From Geodermatophilaceae bacterium (lineage in GTDB: Bacteria > Actinomycetota > Actinomycetes > Mycobacteriales > Geodermatophilaceae), in NCBI GenBank assembly GCA_013695685.1, contig JACCZY010000097.1, positions 1 through 35,108 of the forward strand: 35,108 nt of DNA, read 5' to 3'. Shown in pieces: positions 25,543 to 33,497 of this stretch. The notes below the pieces were generated by a model. That model searched no databases and was not told where the DNA came from. It saw nothing but the letters and a program-made list of their open reading frames with translations. Made by a program: the position numbers and the translations under genes. Each line of letters opens with the position of its first letter. Position 1 is the stretch's first letter.

Positions 25543-27044
25543 CGGACGAGCGACCCGATCAACTCGGCGAGGACACTGCGGTCGTCGAAGGGCCGCACGA
25601 CGCCGTGGTCCTCCTGCCCCTGCTCGTGTCCCTTCCCGGCCACGACGACAGTGTCGCCGGGACCGGCGGCGGCCACCGCGGCCGCGATGGCGTCCCGCCG
25701 GTCGGCTACCTCCACCACCTCAGCCCGGTCGACGGTAGTCACGCCCTCGACCCCGCGCAGCATCGCCGCACGGATCTCACCCGGCTCCTCCGAGCGGGGG
25801 TTGTCGTCGGTAACGACGAGCAGGTTCGCCCCTCTGGCGGCTGCGGCACCCATCGGCCCCCGCTTGCCCTGGTCGCGGTCGCCGCCACAGCCGAGCACCA
25901 CGATCAGCCGGCCCGCAGTGGCCGGGCGGAGCGCCGCGAGCAGCGTGCTCACCGCCTCGGGGGTGTGTGCGTAGTCGACCAGCGCACTGAACGGTTGACC
26001 GGCCGCGACCGGTTCCATCCGGCCGGGAACCGTCGTCGTGGCGATCCCGGCCGCCGCCCGCACCGGGTCGACGTCGGCCGAAGCCAGGACAGCGAGCGCG
26101 AGCAGGGCGTTGGCGACGTTGAACCGCCCCGGCAGCCGCACACCGGCTTCGAACCGCAGTCCATCGGGACCGGTCACGATGAAGCTGCTGCCGCCCGAGG
26201 CGTCCGTGCTGACGTCGCCGGCCCGCCAGTCCGCCGCCGGATCACCGTCGGCGGACACCGTGATCGTCGCCGGTCCCACGAGCCGCCTGCCGTACGCGTC
26301 GTCGACGTTGACCACTTCGTGCTCGCACCGACCGTCGAAGAGCAGCGCCTTGGCACCGAAGTAGCTCTCCATGTCCCCGTGGAAGTCCAGGTGGTCCTGC
26401 GAAAGGTTCGTGAACGCCCCGACGGTGAACCGCGTGCCGCCCACGCGGTGCTGCGCCAGCGCGTGGCTGGACACCTCCATGGCCATCGCCTGCACACCAC
26501 GCTCGGCCATGACGGCGAGCAGCGCATGCAGGTCCGGCGCCTCGGGCGTCGTACGCACGCTCGGCACCGCCACGCCGGCGATCCGGGTCTCGACGGTACC
26601 GATCAGCCCCGTCACCAGGCCGGCCGCGGCGAGCCCCGCCTCCAGCAGGTAGGCCACGGTGGTCTTGCCGTTCGTGCCGGTGATGCCGAGGACCGTAATG
26701 CTCGTCTCGCCGTACACGCCGACCGCGATTTCGCCCAGCCGGGCCCGCGGGTCCTCGACCACGAGGACCGGTATGCCGCCGGCACTCGCGACCGGTTCGC
26801 CGCCCGGATCGGTGAGTACGGCGGCCGCACCGGCCTGCACCGCCTGCGGCACGAACTGCGCTCCATGCGCGTTGGCCCCGGGCAGTGCGGCGTACAGGTC
26901 ACCGGCCCGCACCGCGCGGCTGTCCAGCGTTACCCCGGTCACCACGGTCTCCTCGCCGCCGGGTGGCACCGGCAGGCCGAGTACGCCGGCCAGGTCGGCC
27001 AGCCGCCGCGGGACCGGCCGGGCCGGCCGCGGGTGGACGATCAT
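25539..27044 (-). CDS. murE: UDP-MurNAc-dipeptide--meso-diaminopimelate ligase MurE
   Basis: Adds the third stem residue, about 501 aa from the chosen start. The ATP loop is [19 protein letters not shown]. The C-terminal VVTDDNPRSEEP contains the DNPR motif that selects meso-diaminopimelate over lysine. AMEVSSHALAQHRV, FTNLSQDHLDFHGDMESYF and VDYAHTPEAV are further family motifs. Starts are ambiguous. I prefer the ATG at 27044 (MIVHPRPARPVP), as in related actinobacteria. GTG 27056 has AGGAG 11 nt upstream, and ATG 27155 overlaps the ftsI stop by 11 nt. If 27044 is right, a 100-bp gap remains after ftsI, with TACCCT as a possible internal -10. Confidence 0.93.
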   Translation of the reverse strand: MIVHPRPARPVPRRLADLAGVLGLPVPPGGEETVVTGVTLDSRAVRAGDLYAALPGANAHGAQFVPQAVQAGAAAVLTDPGGEPVASAGGIPVLVVEDPRARLGEIAVGVYGETSITVLGITGTNGKTTVAYLLEAGLAAAGLVTGLIGTVETRIAGVAVPSVRTTPEAPDLHALLAVMAERGVQAMAMEVSSHALAQHRVGGTRFTVGAFTNLSQDHLDFHGDMESYFGAKALLFDGRCEHEVVNVDDAYGRRLVGPATITVSADGDPAADWRAGDVSTDASGGSSFIVTGPDGLRFEAGVRLPGRFNVANALLALAVLASADVDPVRAAAGIATTTVPGRMEPVAAGQPFSALVDYAHTPEAVSTLLAALRPATAGRLIVVLGCGGDRDQGKRGPMGAAAARGANLLVVTDDNPRSEEPGEIRAAMLRGVEGVTTVDRAEVVEVADRRDAIAAAVAAAGPGDTVVVAGKGHEQGQEDHGVVRPFDDRSVLAELIGSLVR

Positions 27045-27144
27045 CCCGCCCGCCACCGACCGCTGCGCTCCTGCTGTGTGCTCGCGATCGGCGGCGTGCT
27101 CATGCACAACGGCGAGGGTACCCACCCGGATCACAGACCACCGG

Positions 27145-28899
27145 CTAGTCCTCATCGGTGGTCAGCCGGAACTCCGGGCTGGGAGTACCGGTCGGAGCAA
27201 CACCGTTGTCCCCCAACGCGAAGGACATGATCGAGGTGAACACCGGCGCGGCGATCACACCGCCGCCGCCGCTGCCGCCGGGCTGCTCGACGCTGATCGC
27301 GATCACGTACCGCGGGTCGTCGGCGGGAGCGAACCCGGCGAACGTCGCCCAATAGCCGCCGCCGGCGTAGCAGCGGCACTCGGGGTTGGGCCGCTGGGCG
27401 GTGCCGGTCTTCCCCGCTACCCGGTAGCCGTCGATGCGGGCCAGCGGCGCCGTACCGCCCTCGTTCGTCACCGACTCGAGCATGTACCGCAGGTCCGCGG
27501 AGGTGTCGGGTTCCAGCACCCGCCGTGGCTCTGATCCCGGCTGGTCGATGACTGTCCCGTCCGGGCCGATCACCTGGTCGACGATGCGCGGCGGGACCAG
27601 TACGCCGTCGTTCGCGACTGCCTGGAACATCGAGGCCATCTGCAGCACGGTCATCGAGACGCCCTGCCCGAACGGGATGGTTCCGGCCTGGCTGCCCGAC
27701 CACTCCTCGTGGGGCAGGAGGATGCCGTTGCTCTCCGCCGGCAGCTCGATGCCGGTCGCCGTTCCCAGCCCGAACCGGCGCAGGTACTCCTCCAGCCGGG
27801 CGTTCCCCAGCTGCTGCGCGAGCATCACGGTGCCCACGTTGCTGGACTTGCCGAGGATGCCGGTGGCGGTGAAGTGGATCGGGGCGTGGCCCCACGCGTC
27901 GTTGATGACGATGTCGGACACCGCGATGTTGTCGGGGACGGTCAGCTCCGTCTCCGGGGTGATGAGGCCCTCCTCGAGTGCCCCGGCGAACGTGATCATC
28001 TTGTTCACCGAGCCGGGCTCGATCACGTGTGACACCGTGGGGTTGGCCAACTGGTCACCGCGCACCCCGCCCGGGTCCGCGGCGTTGTAGCCGGGGCTGC
28101 CGCCCATCGCCAGTACCTGGCCGGTGGCCACATCCAGGACGACAGCTTGCGCGCTGCTGACGCCCGCGTTCTCGTTGGCGACGGCGAGCGCCTGTTCCAG
28201 GGTGAACTGCAGGTCCTGGTCCAGGGTCAGCTGCACGTCGCTTCCGGGTACCGCCTCCTCCAGGGAGTGCGTGGCCGCCGGGATGGGCAGCCCGAATCGA
28301 CCCTGTTCGTAGACGAGCTGCCCCGGCGTACCCGTTAGCACGTCGTCGTACTGGTCCTCGATCCCGGCCAGGCCGGTGTCGTCCTGGCCGACGAAGCCGA
28401 CCACCTGCGCGGCGGTCCACTCGGCCGGGTATTCGCGGCGCTGCTCGACGAGTTCGCCGATCCCGGCCAGCTGCAGGTCCATGATCGCCTGCGCACCGGC
28501 CGGGTCCAGCCCGCGGGCGAGGTAGACGAACCGCCCGTCGGCCGTCAGCTCGCCCATCAGGGCGTCGGCGCTGGTGGCGAGCAGCGGGGCCAGCGCCAGC
28601 GCCGTCCGGCCCGGTGCCACGATCATGCCCGGGTCGGCGAAGATCGCGCGCGCCTCGACGGAGTACGCCAGCGCATTGCCGTCCCGGTCGAGGATCTGGC
28701 CACGGGCGGCGGGCAGGTCCAGCCTGGTCAGCCGCAGCTCCTCGGCCGCCGCTGCGTACTTCATCCCATCGAGGCCTTGGAGCTGGACCAGCCGGCCGCC
28801 GATGATGGTGAGGACCGTCAGTACGACGGCCAGCCCGAAGCGCACCCGACGGTGTGGATCGGACAGGCGCAGCCGGCGGGTCCCGCGTCGTGGACTCAT
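27145..28899 (-). CDS. ftsI: Septal transpeptidase FtsI / PBP3 (PbpB)
   Basis: A 584-aa class B penicillin-binding protein that cross-links septal peptidoglycan with FtsW. A single N-terminal span (about 20-38) follows a basic tail. The dimerisation domain has LDLPAARGQILDRDGNALA. The transpeptidase triad is seen as EPGSVNKM (SxxK), KSSNVG (SxN) and AGKTGTAQ (KTG). No PASTA domain is present. A GGAGGA ribosome-binding site lies just before the ATG, which shares one base with the ftsL stop (TGATG). Confidence 0.97.
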   Translation of the reverse strand: MSPRRGTRRLRLSDPHRRVRFGLAVVLTVLTIIGGRLVQLQGLDGMKYAAAAEELRLTRLDLPAARGQILDRDGNALAYSVEARAIFADPGMIVAPGRTALALAPLLATSADALMGELTADGRFVYLARGLDPAGAQAIMDLQLAGIGELVEQRREYPAEWTAAQVVGFVGQDDTGLAGIEDQYDDVLTGTPGQLVYEQGRFGLPIPAATHSLEEAVPGSDVQLTLDQDLQFTLEQALAVANENAGVSSAQAVVLDVATGQVLAMGGSPGYNAADPGGVRGDQLANPTVSHVIEPGSVNKMITFAGALEEGLITPETELTVPDNIAVSDIVINDAWGHAPIHFTATGILGKSSNVGTVMLAQQLGNARLEEYLRRFGLGTATGIELPAESNGILLPHEEWSGSQAGTIPFGQGVSMTVLQMASMFQAVANDGVLVPPRIVDQVIGPDGTVIDQPGSEPRRVLEPDTSADLRYMLESVTNEGGTAPLARIDGYRVAGKTGTAQRPNPECRCYAGGGYWATFAGFAPADDPRYVIAISVEQPGGSGGGGVIAAPVFTSIMSFALGDNGVAPTGTPSPEFRLTTDED

Positions 28900-29333
28900 C
28901 AGTTCCTCCGGGCCGGCGGTGGCGGACGGGTTGCCGGCTTGGCCTCGCCGACCACCTGCGTCGTTCCGTCCGGATGCACGATCAGGAAGCCGGGGGGCCC
29001 GGCCGGGACCATCCCCTGCTCGACGGCTGCCCGGGCCAGCGCCGCCGGCGCCTGGGCTGCACCGATCTCCTGTTGCAGCTCCTGCTCCTGCAGCCGCAAC
29101 TGCTCGATCTGCTGGCTCAGCGACCGCTCGGTGAAGGAGTCGGCCGCGATCGCGGTATTGAGAACGAGCAAGGCGATGAGTCCAGCACCGATGACGAAGA
29201 GGATCAGAGCCACGAACGGCGCCCGGCCGGCGGGGGCGGGGGCGGCCACGGGCCGCTGCAGCGACACCCGCGTCGGCTCGGTACGGCGACCCGCCACCCG
29301 CTGGGGGCGGTCGTAGGCCGGAAGGGCACTCAT
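28899..29333 (-). CDS. ftsL: Cell division protein FtsL
   Basis: A 144-aa bitopic protein that bridges FtsQ and FtsWI. The cytoplasmic tail (1-40) is Arg/Pro-rich. One span covers about 41-63 ([23 protein letters not shown]). A short leucine/glutamine coiled coil follows ([23 protein letters not shown]), then a proline-rich end. FtsL sequences diverge fast, so the call rests on architecture and the rsmH-ftsL-ftsI position. The ATG overlaps the rsmH stop as ATGA. Confidence 0.9.
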   Translation of the reverse strand: MSALPAYDRPQRVAGRRTEPTRVSLQRPVAAPAPAGRAPFVALILFVIGAGLIALLVLNTAIAADSFTERSLSQQIEQLRLQEQELQQEIGAAQAPAALARAAVEQGMVPAGPPGFLIVHPDGTTQVVGEAKPATRPPPPARRN

Positions 29334-30304
29334 GCCGCCACCCCGAGCCGCTCGGCTGCCCGCAACCGCACCGAGGCCGCGCGGGGATTCACCGCCACCT
29401 CGCCGGCACCGGCGGTCTCCGCGCCACGGGTCAGCAGCCGTAGCGTCGGTGCCGCGGACGGGAGAGCTACCGGCAGGTCCAGTGGGGTTCGGTCGGCCGA
29501 CTCCGCGGCGAAGGCACGCTTGACGATCCGGTCCTCCAGGGAGTGGTAGCTCAGTACGACGATGCGTCCGCCCACGGCGAGCGCGTCCAGCGCCGCGGGG
29601 ATCGCGGCACCAAGTGCCTCCAGCTCGGCGTTGACCTCGATCCGCAGCGCCTGGAAGGTCCGCTTCGCGGGGTGGCCACCGGTGCGGCGGGTAGCAGCGG
29701 GGATGGCGGCGCGGACCAGCTCGGCCAGCTTCGCGGTGGATTCCAGCGGCGCGGCAGCCCGCTCCCGCACGATGGCTGCAGCGACGCGGCCGGCGAACCG
29801 CTCCTCGCCGTACTCGCGCAGGATCCTGGCCAGCTGGGCGGCGGAGTAGCCGTTGACGATCTCACCGGCGGTACGGCCGCTGGTCTGATCCATCCGCATG
29901 TCCAGCGGCGCGTCGCGGGAGTAGGCGAAGCCCCGTTCGGCACTGTCCAGCTGCATGGAGGACACACCGAGGTCGAAGAGCACCCCCTCGACCTCCGACA
30001 GGCCCAGCTCGGCGAGTACGTCGGGCAGCGAGTCATAGACCGCGTGGATGAGCTGCAGCCGCTCGGCGTACGGCGACAACCGCCTCCGGCTGTGCTCCAG
30101 CGCGGCCGGGTCGCGGTCCAGACCGACCAGCCGCACCTGCGGGAAGGCTCGCAACAGCGCCTCGGCGTGCCCGCCCAGCCCCAGCGTGGCGTCCACCACC
30201 ACTGCCGGCCGATCGGCCTGGGGACGCAGCGCCGGGGCGAGCAGCGCCACACAACGCTCGAGCAGGACCGGTACATGCTCGCCCCGCTGCGTACCACTGT
30301 CCAT
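29330..30304 (-). CDS. rsmH: 16S rRNA (cytosine-1402-N4)-methyltransferase RsmH (MraW)
   Basis: A 324-aa SAM-dependent methyltransferase that modifies C1402 in the ribosomal P site. The opening [15 protein letters not shown], the SAM loop [61 protein letters not shown] and [16 protein letters not shown] are all family signatures. The ATG has GAAAGG 6-7 nt upstream. It is preceded by a 192-bp leader after mraZ that may be structured. Confidence 0.97.
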   Translation of the reverse strand: MDSGTQRGEHVPVLLERCVALLAPALRPQADRPAVVVDATLGLGGHAEALLRAFPQVRLVGLDRDPAALEHSRRRLSPYAERLQLIHAVYDSLPDVLAELGLSEVEGVLFDLGVSSMQLDSAERGFAYSRDAPLDMRMDQTSGRTAGEIVNGYSAAQLARILREYGEERFAGRVAAAIVRERAAAPLESTAKLAELVRAAIPAATRRTGGHPAKRTFQALRIEVNAELEALGAAIPAALDALAVGGRIVVLSYHSLEDRIVKRAFAAESADRTPLDLPVALPSAAPTLRLLTRGAETAGAGEVAVNPRAASVRLRAAERLGVAA

Positions 30305-30496
30305 CGGGCGCCTTTCGGGTGCTGTGATGCTTCGGTGGTGGCTTCTCGTGGTCTTCGTGGTGACCTGTCGCGGCCGTATCGATCGGTCCCCGCCCGAGGC
30401 ACCACCTGGCGCCGGGGAAGGTGCGTCAGGGGGCGCCCTCGGGGGGAGACCGACGGCTACGGACGGGGTGGATCCGCCTCGCCGTCCACTGGCTCG
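30305..30496 (-). promoter_or_regulatory. mraZ-rsmH intergenic leader with inverted and direct repeats
   Basis: A 192-bp gap in an otherwise compact operon. On the minus strand CCCCCCGAGGGCGCC can pair imperfectly with GGTGCCTCGGGCGGGG, enclosing a 28-nt loop that itself holds GGCGCC. Closer to rsmH are three imperfect direct repeats of 11-12 nt, (T)CACCACGAAG / ACCACGAGAAG / CCACCACCGAAG (30330-30363). A conserved 'mraW RNA motif' has been described upstream of rsmH in some actinobacteria; I cannot confirm that this is it. Confidence 0.4.
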
Positions 30497-30928
30497 TCAC
30501 ACGAGTCCGGGCACCACCTCCGAGTCCATCCGGGCGAAGAGCGGCTCGTGCTCGTCGAGGAACCGTCGCCAGGCCTCGCCGTCCCAGATCTCGAAGTGGG
30601 TGTTGGAGCCGATCGCCACGCAGTCGCGCTCCAGTGCGGCGTACCGGCGAAGCTCGAGGTTGATCACGATTCGGCCCTGCTTGTCCGGAGTGGGGGCGTC
30701 GGCGGCGGAGTAGAGCAACCGCGCGTAGTCGCGCACGCGGGGAGCGGTGTTCGGCACCTGACTGAGGGCAACGCTTCGCCGGGTGAACTCGGCGAGGGGA
30801 AAGACCGACACGCAGTTCTCCTGTCCCCTCGTGATCACCAAGCCGTCGGCCAACCGCTCGCGAAACTTTGCCGGGAGGGCGACCCGGCCCTTCTCGTCCA
30901 TGCGCAGGGTGTGGGTGCCCAGGAACAC
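30497..30928 (-). CDS. mraZ: Transcriptional regulator MraZ
   Basis: A 143-aa regulator with two SpoVT/AbrB-like halves, each with the DxxGR motif: RMDEKGRVALPAKFRERL and TPDKQGRIVINLELRRYA. MraZ forms ring oligomers and represses the dcw promoter by binding repeated boxes. I chose the GTG at 30928 (read as MFLGTHTLRMDEKGR) because GGAGGT lies 8 nt upstream and the family begins with MFLG; the track ORF adds 22 unlikely residues. Just upstream are four phased boxes matching MraZ sites, implying autoregulation. Confidence 0.96.
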   Translation of the reverse strand: MFLGTHTLRMDEKGRVALPAKFRERLADGLVITRGQENCVSVFPLAEFTRRSVALSQVPNTAPRVRDYARLLYSAADAPTPDKQGRIVINLELRRYAALERDCVAIGSNTHFEIWDGEAWRRFLDEHEPLFARMDSEVVPGLV

Positions 30929-30978
30929 CGCAGCCACCTCCACACCCACCACGCCGGCCCCAGTTGACGCCCTGCTCT

Positions 30979-31013
30979 CCCCACTGATCACCACGCTACC
31001 CCACTGGTCCCCA
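30979..31013 (-). promoter_or_regulatory. Four MraZ-type boxes with exact 10-bp spacing
   Basis: The minus strand reads TGGGG-accag-TGGGG-tagcg-TGGTG-atcag-TGGGG. Boxes lie at 31009-31013, 30999-31003, 30989-30993 and 30979-30983, each repeat 10 bp apart, so all face one side of the helix. MraZ of E. coli and relatives is known to bind TGGGN repeats with 5-nt spacers before mraZ. A TAGCGT (TAnnnT) lies within the array and may be the -10 box, so bound MraZ would block it. Confidence 0.8.
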
Positions 31014-31124
31014 CTCGTACACCATCAGCGCGGGTCGGCGCACCACTTCCTGGGCGGAGGGCCTCAGTGGCGTGCCGAAGACCACGATTTGGAGACGGAC
31101 ATGGGGGAATCCAGCTGCTCGACA

Positions 31125-31130
31125 TAGAGT
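31125..31130 (+). promoter_or_regulatory. Candidate -10 box for the moxR operon
   Basis: CATAGAGT contains TAGAGT, a TAnnnT -10 about 58 bp before the moxR start. No clear -35 at 17-18 bp. The remaining region between mraZ and moxR shows only the MraZ boxes. Confidence 0.35.
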
Positions 31131-31187
31131 GCCCAGGGTGCGGGTCGCCCGAGAACGTGCGGCCATCAACGGCGAGGAGGACCGCGC

Positions 31188-32192
31188 GTGCTCTCACGCA
31201 GCGCCCTAGGTGATCTCGACGATCCTGCGATCGAGCCGCTCGGGCTGGACGACGTCCGGGAGGCGACGGTCCGCATCGCCGGCAACATCGAGCGGGTGAT
31301 CGAGGGCAAGCCGGAGGTCGTCCGCCTGGCGATCGTCGTCATGCTGGCAGAGGGACACCTGCTGATCGAGGACGTCCCCGGGGTGGGGAAGACCAAACTC
31401 GCCAAGGCGCTGGCCCGCTCCATCGACTCCTCGGTACGCCGGATCCAGTTCACGCCGGACCTGCTGCCCAGCGACGTCACCGGGGTGAGCGTCTACAACC
31501 AGGAGACGCACGACTTCGAGTTCAAGCCGGGAGCGGTCTTCGCCAACCTGGTGGTCGGCGACGAGATCAACCGCGCCTCGCCCAAGACCCAGTCGGCGCT
31601 GCTGGAGTGCATGGAGGAGCAGCAGGTCACCGTCGACGGGACGACGTACCGGCTGGAAACGCCGTTCATGGTGCTGGCGACGCAGAATCCGATCGAGATG
31701 GAGGGCACCTACCCGTTGCCCGAGGCGCAGCGGGACCGCTTCACCGCCCGCGTGTCGATGGGCTACCCCGATGTGTACGCCGAGGTCGCCATGCTCAGCG
31801 GGCACGCCGGCAGCGACCCCCTCGACGACCTCAAGCCGGTATCGAGCGCGCGCGAGGTGCGCGCGTTGATCCATGCGGTGCATGCCGTCCACGTCTCCGA
31901 CGCGGTGCGCAAGTACCTCGTCGACGTGATCAACGCGACCCGCCGCTCCCCGGAGCTGCGCCTGGGCGGCTCACCGCGAGCCTCGCTGCAACTGCTGCGG
32001 ACCGCCAAGGCGCAGGCTGCCCTGGCCGGCCGCAGCTACGTCCTGCCCGATGACATCCAGCAGCTGGCCGGCTCGGTGTTGCCGCACCGCGTCATCATGA
32101 CCCCCGAGGCGCAGATCGCCCGCCGTACGGCGGAGCAGGTGATCGCCGACGTGATCCGGACCGTCCCGGTGCCTCGTGGGACGGACGACTGA
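31188..32192 (+). CDS. MoxR-family AAA+ ATPase
   Basis: A 334-aa AAA+ ATPase of the MoxR group, thought to act as a chaperone with partner proteins carrying von Willebrand-like domains. Walker A is EDVPGVGKTKLA (about 62-72), Walker B LVVGDEINRA (D125-E126), sensor region VLATQNPIEMEGTYPLPEAQRDRF, and a C-terminal lid domain. The start is GTG with a perfect AGGAGG 7 nt upstream. It heads a plus-strand operon with a DUF58 protein and a transglutaminase, a conserved trio in bacteria, divergent from mraZ. Confidence 0.93.
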   Translation: MLSRSALGDLDDPAIEPLGLDDVREATVRIAGNIERVIEGKPEVVRLAIVVMLAEGHLLIEDVPGVGKTKLAKALARSIDSSVRRIQFTPDLLPSDVTGVSVYNQETHDFEFKPGAVFANLVVGDEINRASPKTQSALLECMEEQQVTVDGTTYRLETPFMVLATQNPIEMEGTYPLPEAQRDRFTARVSMGYPDVYAEVAMLSGHAGSDPLDDLKPVSSAREVRALIHAVHAVHVSDAVRKYLVDVINATRRSPELRLGGSPRASLQLLRTAKAQAALAGRSYVLPDDIQQLAGSVLPHRVIMTPEAQIARRTAEQVIADVIRTVPVPRGTDD

Positions 32193-33497
32193 GTGCGCCA
32201 GGCACTCACCGGTTTGACCACCCGCGGTCGCTGCTTCGTTGCGGCCGGCTTCTCCGCCGCGCTCAGCGCGCTGATCCTCGGCGAGAAGGACCTGCTCAGG
32301 GTCGCGGTCTTCCTTGTCGCGCTGCCTTTGATCGCGGCATTTCTGGTAGCCCGCACCCAGTTCCGGCTGTCCTGCCAGCGGGTCATCTCCCCTGCGAGGG
32401 TGCCGGCCGGTGAGCCGGCCACCGTCCGGCTCACTCTCGACAACATCTCGCGGATCCCGACCGGTCTGCTGCTGCTCGAGGACAACCTGCCCTACATTCT
32501 CGGTGGCCGACCGCGGTTCGTCATCGACCGGGTTCCCGCCGGCGACTCTCGCACCGTGCACTACGAGGCCAAGGGTGAGCTGCGCGGCCGGTACCGGATC
32601 GGGCCACTGCGGCTGCGGCTTGCCGACCCGTTCGGGCTGGTCGAACTCACGAGGGGCTTCTCCGGCACCGACCTGCTGACAGTGGTGCCGACGGTGCACC
32701 CGCTGCCGACGCTCGGCCTCGGCGGGGCGTGGTCCACCGGCGGGGACAGCTCGTCGCGCTCGGTGGCGGTCCAGGGCGACGACGACGCGGCCACCCGCGA
32801 GTACCGCGACGGGGATGATCTGCGCAAGGTGCACTGGCGCTCCACCGCCCGGATCGGAAAGCTCATGGTTCGCCGGGAAGAGCAACCCTGGCAGACCCGT
32901 GCGGCGCTGCTCCTGGACGCCCGGCTGTCGCGACACCGCGGCGAAGGTGCCGGGTCCAGCTTCGAATGGTCGGTGAGTTCGACGGCGAGCGTCGGCATGC
33001 ACCTCGGCCGGCTCGGCTACTCGCTGCGGCTGTTCTCCGACAGCGGTGAGCTGCACACCGGCACCGATGAGGACTTCAGCGCCGGCCACCAACTGCTCGA
33101 CCAGCTGGCGATCTTCGCCTCCTCGTCGAACCTGGAGATGGACCGCGGCGTCCAGGCCCTGCGGCACGCCAACGAGGACGGGCTGCTGGTCGCGGTCCTG
33201 GGTGACATCGGTCCCGACGAAGCGCAGGCGCTGGCGACCGGCCGGGGCGGCACCGCGCGCAGCATCGCCGTGCTCTGCGACGTGTCCAGCTGGATGAGCG
33301 GGGCCGGCGCCGACCGCGCTGCGGTCTTCGCGCGGCACGGGGCGTCGGTGAGCGTGCTACGACGTAGCGGGTGGCGGGTGGTGATCGGCGGCCGCGACCG
33401 GACGATCACCGAGGCATGGGCGCAGGTCGGCGTCTCCGCCTTTGCCAGCGCCGGCGGCAGCATGACCTTCGGCGTCGAGCCGGCGGCGGTCTCATGA
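32193..33497 (+). CDS. DUF58 domain-containing membrane protein
   Basis: A 434-aa protein with two membrane spans near the N-terminus (about 15-52), an extracytoplasmic beta-rich part (VPAGEPATVRLTLDNISRIPTGLLLLEDNLPY), and the DUF58 signature REYRDGDDLRKVHWRSTARIGKLMVRREE near residue 202. The C-terminal part is probably a von Willebrand-like fold (RAALLLDARLSRH). GTG starts directly after the moxR stop without any gap. Function is not established; it is the usual partner of MoxR and of the downstream transglutaminase. Confidence 0.92.
   Translation: MRQALTGLTTRGRCFVAAGFSAALSALILGEKDLLRVAVFLVALPLIAAFLVARTQFRLSCQRVISPARVPAGEPATVRLTLDNISRIPTGLLLLEDNLPYILGGRPRFVIDRVPAGDSRTVHYEAKGELRGRYRIGPLRLRLADPFGLVELTRGFSGTDLLTVVPTVHPLPTLGLGGAWSTGGDSSSRSVAVQGDDDAATREYRDGDDLRKVHWRSTARIGKLMVRREEQPWQTRAALLLDARLSRHRGEGAGSSFEWSVSSTASVGMHLGRLGYSLRLFSDSGELHTGTDEDFSAGHQLLDQLAIFASSSNLEMDRGVQALRHANEDGLLVAVLGDIGPDEAQALATGRGGTARSIAVLCDVSSWMSGAGADRAAVFARHGASVSVLRRSGWRVVIGGRDRTITEAWAQVGVSAFASAGGSMTFGVEPAAVS

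Noticed and set aside
25257-27230. 657-aa plus-strand ORF over murE and murF
   Set aside because: Antisense shadow; murE and murF have complete family motifs on the other strand.
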